A stretch of DNA of 64,000 nt from an uncultured Lachnospiraceae bacterium. GTDB taxonomy: Bacteria; Bacillota; Clostridia; Lachnospirales; Lachnospiraceae. The position numbers and the translations under genes were made by a program. The stretch spans positions 1 to 64,000 of the forward strand of contig CAJUNR010000012.1 of NCBI GenBank assembly GCA_910587765.1. Reading direction: 5' to 3'. How positions within the stretch are numbered: the first letter of the stretch is position 1; the number at the start of each line of letters is the position of its first letter. Shown here piece by piece: positions 58,923 to 64,000 of this stretch. Below the pieces are notes generated by a model. The model ran no database searches and had not been told where the DNA came from. It saw only the letters and a program-made list of their open reading frames with translations.

Positions 58923-59990
58923 ATGAAGCAACATGGTATTTTCCGCCAGATAGAAAAATTGTATTCTCTGTTTCAGGATGAAGAATCCCAATTTATCTTT
59001 CAGCAAAGAATGCTGTATTCGCTGTCAAAAGACGAGAAACATATTCGAGATATGGTATGCAGTATGATTGAGCAGTATGGGGAGAATGATTCCGTTTACT
59101 GTCTTTTGGAATGGCTGAAAAAGGGAGCCGGAGAAAAGATTGTTTTATTCGGCGCAGGGTGTGCATGCAGGCATCTGATGTACATTTTAAAATGCTATCA
59201 GATTGAGATTGACTGTATCTGCGATAATAATGAACAGCTTTGGGGGAAAAAGTGTTATGGGAAACCAGTGATCAGCCCGGAAGAGCTGAGAAAGTCGAGT
59301 GAAAAAAACCGTATTATTGTAGCGACAAACTGGTACACGCAGGAGATTTATGATCAATTATGCGGACTGGGAATCGACAGAACACGGATCTACCGGCCCT
59401 CAAATGCATGGTGGCTGGGGAGCGAAACACAGTATTTTGATTCCGGAATTATGATTCCGGGGGAAAATGAGAGCTTTGTGGACGGCGGAGCTTATATGGG
59501 AGAGGATACAGCGGCATTTATGAAATGGTGCGGCGGCCGATGCAGTGCAGTCTATTCGTTTGAGCCTGATGCGGAGAATTTCAGAAAAGTATGCGCCAAA
59601 ACAGAATCTCTTTCCGTTCCCCGCAAATTCTGCTATCCGTTTGGCCTGTGGAATACAGAGACAGATTTGCGATTTTCCATGGGGAAAGGCAGTAATTCCT
59701 GCGTGGACGAGCAGGGAACTCTGACGATACATACAGCCGCAATTGACGAGATCATTAAGGAGCCTGTTACTCTAATCAAGATGGATATAGAAGGCTCGGA
59801 GATGGAAGCGTTAAAGGGCGCTAAAAACACAATTCGGAAATACAGCCCCCGGCTGGCGGTCTGTATTTATCATAAACCGGAGGATATTCTTGATATTCCG
59901 GCGTATATTCATGAGCTGTGTCCAAATTACCGACTGTATCTGAGACATTACAGCTATACTTCAACAGAGACTGTTTTATATGCAGTATAA
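58923..59990 (+). CDS. FkbM-family methyltransferase with N-terminal Rossmann-like module (second copy)
   Basis: The 355-residue protein begins with about 70 helical residues, then the module (74-160): KIVLFGAGCACRHLMYIL, CICDNNEQ, KPVISPEELR, RIIVATNWYTQEIYDQL. The FkbM domain follows: ESFVDGGAYMGEDTAAFM for SAM binding, YSFEPDAENFRK and TLIKMDIEGSEMEALKGA. All expected residues are present, unlike in the 39416 paralogue. It should O-methylate a sugar hydroxyl. The endings of the two FkbM proteins (RLYLR.Y) are alike. Confidence 0.85.
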   Translation: MKQHGIFRQIEKLYSLFQDEESQFIFQQRMLYSLSKDEKHIRDMVCSMIEQYGENDSVYCLLEWLKKGAGEKIVLFGAGCACRHLMYILKCYQIEIDCICDNNEQLWGKKCYGKPVISPEELRKSSEKNRIIVATNWYTQEIYDQLCGLGIDRTRIYRPSNAWWLGSETQYFDSGIMIPGENESFVDGGAYMGEDTAAFMKWCGGRCSAVYSFEPDAENFRKVCAKTESLSVPRKFCYPFGLWNTETDLRFSMGKGSNSCVDEQGTLTIHTAAIDEIIKEPVTLIKMDIEGSEMEALKGAKNTIRKYSPRLAVCIYHKPEDILDIPAYIHELCPNYRLYLRHYSYTSTETVLYAV

Positions 59991-60011
59991 ACAGAAAACG
60001 GGAAAGAGATT

Positions 60012-61070
60012 ATGTTCAACCACATTATTTTAGAAGACTGTCAAAATCTGTATCACGAATCCCTGATCGACTGGTCGCGTTTTGAGCGTGTTTCGATTCT
60101 GGTCACCGGCGCCTGCGGCATGCTGCCTTCCTATATGATCTGGATGCTGATCTATCTGAATGAATATGAGCGTTTTGATATCCATATCACGGCTTTGTGC
60201 AGGGACGCCGGGAAAGCTCTGGCACTGTTTGGAGAATATACACGGCGGGATTATTTTCATATTCTGACGGCGGACGTTACGGAAGAGATTCAACTGGAGG
60301 GGAAACCGGACTATATTGTCCACGCAGCCAGTCCTTCCGGATCTCAGTATTTCGGCACAGATCCGGTAGGAGTGATTATGCCCAATGTGCTCGGTACGCG
60401 CAACACCCTGGAACTTGCCAGGGAGAAGAAGGCGCAGGGGTATCTGTATTTCAGCAGCGGTGAGATTTATGGAATGCTCGGGAAGGAAACCATCTGTGAA
60501 GAGGATTCCGGCTATCTGGATCCGATGAATGTCAGAAGCTGTTACGCGGAGAGCAAGCGCCTGGGAGAGACGCTCTGCAAAGCTTACAGCCACCAGTACG
60601 GCGTCAGGGCCATGGCGGTCCGTCCCTGCCATACGTATGGACCAACTGTAAATCTGGATCGCGATGCGCGGGTGTTTTCCGGGTTTGTATCCGACGTACT
60701 TCATGGACGGGATTTGCTGATGAAAAGCGACGGTCTGGCAGTGCGGAATTTCTGTTATCTCTATGATGCGGCGCTGGCGTATTTTAAGGTACTGCTGGAC
60801 GGGGCGGCAGGAGAGGCCTACAATGTGTCGAATCCTGAGTGTCAGATCTCCATTCGCGGCCTGGCGGAGATTCTGACGGGACTGTATCCGGAGAAAGGCC
60901 TGAAGATTGTCTATGCGAATCATGACGATGTCTACCTGGAGGATCCCAACAAGAAACAAAGCCTGATCTCCATAGAGAAGCTGAAAAAACTGGGATGGAG
61001 ACCGAACTATTCGCTGGAGGAGGGGTTTCGCAGGACCGTGGAAAGTTTTCGATGGAAGGAAGAAAAATGA
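60012..61070 (+). CDS. NAD-dependent sugar epimerase/dehydratase (SDR family)
   Basis: The 352-residue extended SDR has the dinucleotide loop VTGACGMLPSYM at residues 31-42, where the last glycine of G-x-x-G-x-x-G is replaced by P. Further motifs are DYIVHAASPSGSQYF, FSSGEIYG and the catalytic CYAESKRLGE (Y near 178). The C-terminal half has VRPCHTYGP and EAYNVSNPE. It would change a nucleotide sugar for the glycan. Base composition becomes richer in G+C again, like the chromosome. It overlaps the next gene by ATGA. Confidence 0.85.
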   Translation: MFNHIILEDCQNLYHESLIDWSRFERVSILVTGACGMLPSYMIWMLIYLNEYERFDIHITALCRDAGKALALFGEYTRRDYFHILTADVTEEIQLEGKPDYIVHAASPSGSQYFGTDPVGVIMPNVLGTRNTLELAREKKAQGYLYFSSGEIYGMLGKETICEEDSGYLDPMNVRSCYAESKRLGETLCKAYSHQYGVRAMAVRPCHTYGPTVNLDRDARVFSGFVSDVLHGRDLLMKSDGLAVRNFCYLYDAALAYFKVLLDGAAGEAYNVSNPECQISIRGLAEILTGLYPEKGLKIVYANHDDVYLEDPNKKQSLISIEKLKKLGWRPNYSLEEGFRRTVESFRWKEEK

Positions 61071-62119
61071 AGGAAATCAAGACCATTGCAATCTATGGAG
61101 CCCGCATGGTGGCTATGAGTGTTTATCATGCGGTCAAATCGTTGTATAAAGACTGCAGGGTAACCGCGTTTCTTGTTACGGAGGCGAAAGGGAATCTGTC
61201 TTCTATTGACGGAATACCGGTAATTCCTCTGGAGAATTTTGAGCAGAAAGACATCTGTATTCTGATCGCGGCGCAGGACAATTATCAGGATGAGATTGCG
61301 GCTTCTCTGGAGCAAAAGGGAATGCGCAACTATATCCGGATAGATGCGGAGCGGGAGGCGGCGTTGATGGAGAAGTATTATCGTGAAATTGAACATCTTC
61401 CTTTTCTGCATACTCTGCGAAAAGGAGAAACGAGGGCGGATACGGCAGTCTACTGCTCCAGATTTCACCGGGACCGGGCGCTTCACGGCCATTATGAATA
61501 TCCGGACTGGATGTATCCGATCCAGGCGGGAGCGGCGTTGACAGACAGGGTCATTGCAGATATTCAGGATCATGTGGGAGAGAATATATCCAAAAAAAAT
61601 GTGAATTACAGCGAGCTTACGTCTATGTACTGGATTGGGAAGCATGGGACTGCGGAGTATCTGGGGCTGTTTCATTACAGGCGGATGCTGAACATTACGG
61701 ATGAAGATCTGTATCGCCTGGCGGAAAACGACATTGACGCGGTATTGTCTTACCCGGCGGTGTATTATCCGGATATTCTAAGTCATCATCGGTATTATCT
61801 GCCTGAGAGCGACTGGGATGCCATGGAGAAGTCACTGCGGGAACTGGCTCCGGAGTATGCCCAGGCCCTGCCGGAATTGTTTCAGGGAAAATATTTTTTT
61901 AATCACAATATACTGATTGCGAAGAAAAAAGTTTTTCAGGATTATTGCAACTGGCTGTTTCCGATTCTGGAACGAACGGAGGAACAAAGTGACCCGAAAG
62001 GCTGGGAGCGCGCGGACCGTTATGCAGGTTATCTCGGGGAAAATCTGATGACGCTGTATTTTCTGTATCATAAGAAAGATTTGCAGATTGCATATACCGG
62101 ACGGCGGATGCTGGTATAA
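61067..62119 (+). CDS. DUF4422 glycosyltransferase-like protein with N-terminal Rossmann-like module
   Basis: The 350-residue protein has the small module first (1-95): KTIAIYGARMVAMSVYHAV, TAFLVTE, IPVIPLENFE, CILIAAQDNYQDEIAASL. Its second half matches DUF4422, found in capsule loci: PIQAGAALTDRVIADIQDH, YSELTSMYWIGKHGTAEYLGLFHYRRML (key part LGLFHYRR), and FFNHNILIAKKKVFQDYC. ATG 61067 has GGAAGGAAG upstream and overlaps the epimerase stop. It is the last gene of the long glycan block. Confidence 0.8.
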   Translation: MKEIKTIAIYGARMVAMSVYHAVKSLYKDCRVTAFLVTEAKGNLSSIDGIPVIPLENFEQKDICILIAAQDNYQDEIAASLEQKGMRNYIRIDAEREAALMEKYYREIEHLPFLHTLRKGETRADTAVYCSRFHRDRALHGHYEYPDWMYPIQAGAALTDRVIADIQDHVGENISKKNVNYSELTSMYWIGKHGTAEYLGLFHYRRMLNITDEDLYRLAENDIDAVLSYPAVYYPDILSHHRYYLPESDWDAMEKSLRELAPEYAQALPELFQGKYFFNHNILIAKKKVFQDYCNWLFPILERTEEQSDPKGWERADRYAGYLGENLMTLYFLYHKKDLQIAYTGRRMLV

Positions 62120-62139
62120 AATAAAAAAGGAAAATTCCC

Positions 62140-62173
62140 AACGGCCGCACCCAAATGAAAGGGCGCGGCCGTT
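62140..62173. terminator. Hairpin between converging genes
   Basis: AACGGCCGC at 62140-62148 pairs with GCGGCCGTT at 62165-62173. On the minus strand the stem is followed by a T-rich run, so it mainly ends the peptidase gene; its use on the plus strand is less sure. Confidence 0.65.
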
Positions 62174-63071
62174 ATGCCTGCACCGCCCACAGCGGCCCGC
62201 CGCTGTCGTAGCTTTTCTTCAGTTCCGACAGAAGCTGTTCCAGATCCCATTCCAGCGTGCAGTTTTCGTAATTGACCGGGTCGGCGATGTGGATTTTGCC
62301 GTTGTCCAGCAGTTTTGTAAAGAGGACGAAGTGCCCGTTCTGCGTCAGGGCTCCGCGTCCCATGAGCGCGATCAGGATGTGGCCGGAGGAGAGAAGCTCC
62401 GCCGCATGTTCGAAGGACCGGTCCGTGACGCTTTCCGCCTGCAGGCCGTAGGCAGAAAGCGCGTCGGGGATCAGGCTGTGGTAGGAACCGCCGTGAAGGG
62501 CGTAATATCCGTTGTCGGAAGCCCATGCGGCAATGTCCGTGGGATCGACGGAGGCGTCGCCGAAGCTGTTGATGACCATGGCCGCCGCCGTGGGACCGCA
62601 TCCGTAGGTGCTCATGGGATCGTATCCTCCATAGAGGTAATCGCCCCATCGGATATCGCCCTGATGATAGTAGAGCATCGGTCCGCAGGCGGTGTCCAGC
62701 ATGTACAGATAGACCTGGTCCGCGGGATTGTTGTATTCCGCCTGCAGGCTGGAGATGTCGCCGGATTCTCCGGTGGCTTCGATATAAGGTACAGATTCGT
62801 CTTTTGTATCCGGCGTCTCATCAGCGTCTGCAGAGGCCGGCAGGCCGGAAGATTTCTTCAGCGAGAGCGCCGCTTCCGCAAAGGACGTAAACTGCCGGGA
62901 GACACAGTTCCGGGCGGCGTCCGCGCAGTTCAGGATGGTTTCGATGGTAAAGGGCCGGTACAGGAAGAGCAGGCTGACAGCCAGCGTGAGGATGCAGGAG
63001 GCAATCCCTGCAATCAGCAGAGCGGACAGGAAAGTCCGCTTTTTCTTTTTCGGTCGTCTGTATGTTTTCAT
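62172..63071 (-). CDS. Membrane-anchored C39-like cysteine peptidase (Peptidase_C39_2)
   Basis: The 299-residue protein has a basic N terminus (RRPKKKKR), one membrane helix (about 13-38) and an extracellular domain. Residues 134-299 match the C39_2 papain-like group: YYHQGDIRWGDYLYGG, STYGCGPTAAAMV with catalytic C158, AWASDNGYY, QNGHFVLF with H247 and IADP with D264. It may cut peptides or act as an amidase at the wall. It stands alone between terminator and promoter region. Relation to the neighbouring glycan or cobalamin genes is not evident. Confidence 0.82.
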   Translation of the reverse strand: MKTYRRPKKKKRTFLSALLIAGIASCILTLAVSLLFLYRPFTIETILNCADAARNCVSRQFTSFAEAALSLKKSSGLPASADADETPDTKDESVPYIEATGESGDISSLQAEYNNPADQVYLYMLDTACGPMLYYHQGDIRWGDYLYGGYDPMSTYGCGPTAAAMVINSFGDASVDPTDIAAWASDNGYYALHGGSYHSLIPDALSAYGLQAESVTDRSFEHAAELLSSGHILIALMGRGALTQNGHFVLFTKLLDNGKIHIADPVNYENCTLEWDLEQLLSELKKSYDSGGPLWAVQA

Positions 63072-63178
63072 GGAATCGCTCCGTATTGATTTTGGCGGTT
63101 GGTCAGCAGGGCCGTGTCTGCGCGCGTATCCGGGCGGCAGCGCGGCGTCCGGGCGGGACCGCGGTTGTTCCGTAAAGT

Positions 63179-63184
63179 ATTATA
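63179..63184 (-). promoter_or_regulatory. Possible -10 element of the peptidase gene
   Basis: TATAAT is read on the minus strand at 63184-63179, about 108 bases before the start; no good -35 is found 16-18 bases upstream. The GC-rich stretch 63072-63178 holds nothing else that I recognise. Confidence 0.3.
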
Positions 63185-63240
63185 TACGATAAAAAGGAAA
63201 ATGGGAAGTGGGGCGGGATGGAAAAGAAATGCAGGAAAAT

Positions 63241-63269
63241 TTGACGAACCGCCCGGATTATGGTATGAT
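63241..63269 (+). promoter_or_regulatory. Sigma-A promoter of the cobalamin operon
   Basis: TTGACG at 63241-63246, a 17-base spacer and TATGAT at 63264-63269. Five of six bases match at each element. Transcription should start near 63276, just before the riboswitch. Confidence 0.75.
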
Positions 63270-63275
63270 CTTTTG

Positions 63276-63500
63276 TAGTGAAAGAACGTCAGAGAGTGCT
63301 GCCCGTTTCGGGCAGAAGAGGGAATCAGGTGCGAATCCTGAACGATCCGGTCACTGTAAGCGGGAAGCGATATCGATGAGAGCCATTGCCGAAAGGTGAG
63401 AAGGGATGATAGAGCGCAGAGCAGAATCGAAAACCGCAAGTCAGGAAACCTGCTTTCTGGCAGACAGGGGAGCTTCCGACGAAAGCAGATCCGGAATACA
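63276..63500 (+). ncRNA. Cobalamin (adenosylcobalamin) riboswitch
   Basis: The leader shows the class hallmarks in order: AGAGGGAATCAGGTGCGAATCC at about 63318-63339 (key parts GGGAA, GGTGCGAATCC), GGTCACTGTAAGCGGGAAG just behind (B12 box GTCACTGT), and AAGTCAGGAAACCTGC at 63438-63453. It controls the cobM gene downstream by premature termination; a hairpin with T run follows at 63591-63622. Borders are approximate. Confidence 0.88.
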
Positions 63501-63590
63501 GGCCAGTAGGAAAAAATATCAGACAGGTGCAAAAGGCGGCCGGGCGCAGGCGTGCGCGGGAAGCCGGCGGGATGTCTGACTGTAGGAAGG

Positions 63591-63622
63591 ACTTGCAGCG
63601 AGCAGTGTTGCAGGTTTTTTTT
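63591..63622 (+). terminator. Riboswitch-controlled terminator
   Basis: CTTGCA at 63592-63597 pairs with TGCAGG at 63609-63614 (one G-U pair), followed by eight T. It lies between the cobalamin aptamer and cobM and is the likely expression platform. Confidence 0.65.
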
Positions 63623-63717
63623 ATGTACACGGGCGCCCGAATGAAAGCTGTCGGCAGGCTGAAAACCGGCGTGGATGTGAAAAGCAGCCTCTTCCCTGCC
63701 TGACTGCACAGGCGCGC

Positions 63718-63745
63718 GGTCCGGGAGAAGGATTTCCCGGACCGG
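63718..63745 (+). other. Hairpin in the cobM leader
   Basis: CGGTCCGGGA at 63718-63727 pairs with TCCCGGACCG ending near 63745. No T run follows, so it may stabilise the message or adjust translation of cobM 30 bases downstream. Confidence 0.4.
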
Positions 63746-63775
63746 TTTCAGACAAGATTACAAAGGAGACGGAAC

Positions 63776-64000
63776 ATGGTATCATTTATCGGGGCAGGTC
63801 CGGGGGATCCGGAATTACTGACGATCAAGGGAAAGAAAATCATCGATCAGGCGGATGTGATCATCTATGCAGGATCTTTAGTCAACCCGCAGGTGCTCGC
63901 GGACGCGAAGGAAGGCGCGGTGATCTACAACAGCGCGGTCATGAACCTGGACGAAGTGATTGCGGTCATGAAGGAGGCCGAGGAAAAAGGGCAGAAGGTG
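63776..64000 (+). CDS. cobM: Precorrin-4 / cobalt-precorrin-4 C11-methyltransferase (start only)
   Basis: The first 75 codons are visible; the gene runs over the window end. It begins MVSFIGAGPGDPELLTIKGKK, whose GAGPGDPELLT loop marks SAM-dependent tetrapyrrole methyltransferases, and IIYAGSLVNPQVL with YNSAVMNLDEVI is typical of CobM/CbiF. The enzyme methylates C11 in corrin synthesis. AAGGAGAC lies 8 bases before ATG 63776. The cobalamin riboswitch upstream fits. Confusion with other corrin methyltransferases is unlikely, because the AGSLVNP segment is specific. Confidence 0.88.
   Translation, partial: MVSFIGAGPGDPELLTIKGKKIIDQADVIIYAGSLVNPQVLADAKEGAVIYNSAVMNLDEVIAVMKEAEEKGQKV

Noticed and set aside
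62088..63089. Plus-strand open frame of 333 codons opposite the C39-like peptidase
   Set aside because: The peptidase has the catalytic C, H and D in order and a membrane anchor; the antisense frame runs through the terminator hairpin.

Overview
The window looks like a chromosomal segment of an anaerobic, motile Gram-positive bacterium of the Clostridia, most probably Lachnospiraceae-like. The reasons are the Bacillus/Clostridium order of late flagellar genes (flgM-flgN-flgK-flgL-DUF6470-fliW-csrA), flagellins starting MIIQHN, AGGAGG-type ribosome binding sites with several TTG/GTG starts, and tandem AAA-ATPase-like/PD-(D/E)XK genes. No database search was possible, so the taxon is an inference. 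No tRNA, rRNA, CRISPR array or transposase is visible.

Layout. 1-3530: tandem, mosaic copies of an AAA-ATPase-like gene with a C-terminal nuclease fold. 3576-13569: flagellin modification block with a FliB-type lysine N-methylase, two flagellins (one divergent, one major) and four TPR-carrying family 2 glycosyltransferases, the last fused to a CgeB-like second transferase. 13696-15177 (minus): a ComFB-domain protein and a ParA ATPase. 15360-20019: fliD, fliS, a small coiled-coil protein and a nucleotidyltransferase-like gene. 20081-25527 (minus): flgM to csrA. 25833-31508: FliK-like and orphan FlhB-C-like proteins, a lytic transglycosylase, a PilZ protein, a fifth TPR glycosyltransferase and a small FliD-C-like protein. 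31665-41369: a one-directional glycan operon with two IspD/TarI-like cytidylyltransferases, a teichoic-acid-type transferase, a secreted protein, a propeller-like protein, DegT aminotransferases, WbqC, an FkbM methyltransferase and a sulfotransferase. 41465-43153 (minus): a Sec-secreted protein and a membrane-anchored partner. 43354-48721: CysD, a CysN-CysC fusion and an SsuABC-type importer, together a sulfate activation module. 48748-62119: glycosyltransferases, a Stealth protein, a fucosyltransferase, a second FkbM methyltransferase and an epimerase, many carrying a recurring Rossmann module. 62172-63071 (minus): a C39-like peptidase. 63241 to the end: a sigma-A promoter, a cobalamin riboswitch and the start of cobM.

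How the parts work together. At least eight intergenic sites fit one sigma-28 pattern, TTAT/TTAA/TAAA, then 15-16 nt, then GNCGATAA/T. They precede both flagellins, fliD, flgM, the FliK-like operon, the FliD-C-like gene, the glycan operon and the minus-strand secreted-protein operon. This ties surface glycan synthesis and two uncharacterised Sec-secreted proteins to late flagellar expression. The CysD/CysNC module should make PAPS, the donor for the nearby sulfotransferase, and no sulfate-reduction genes are present here. My reading is a flagellar filament, or cell surface, decorated by methylation, glycosylation, possibly polyol phosphate and possibly sulfate. The glycan genes at about 37.7-41.4 and 48.7-59 kb are much richer in A+T than the flagellar genes, which fits acquisition by transfer.
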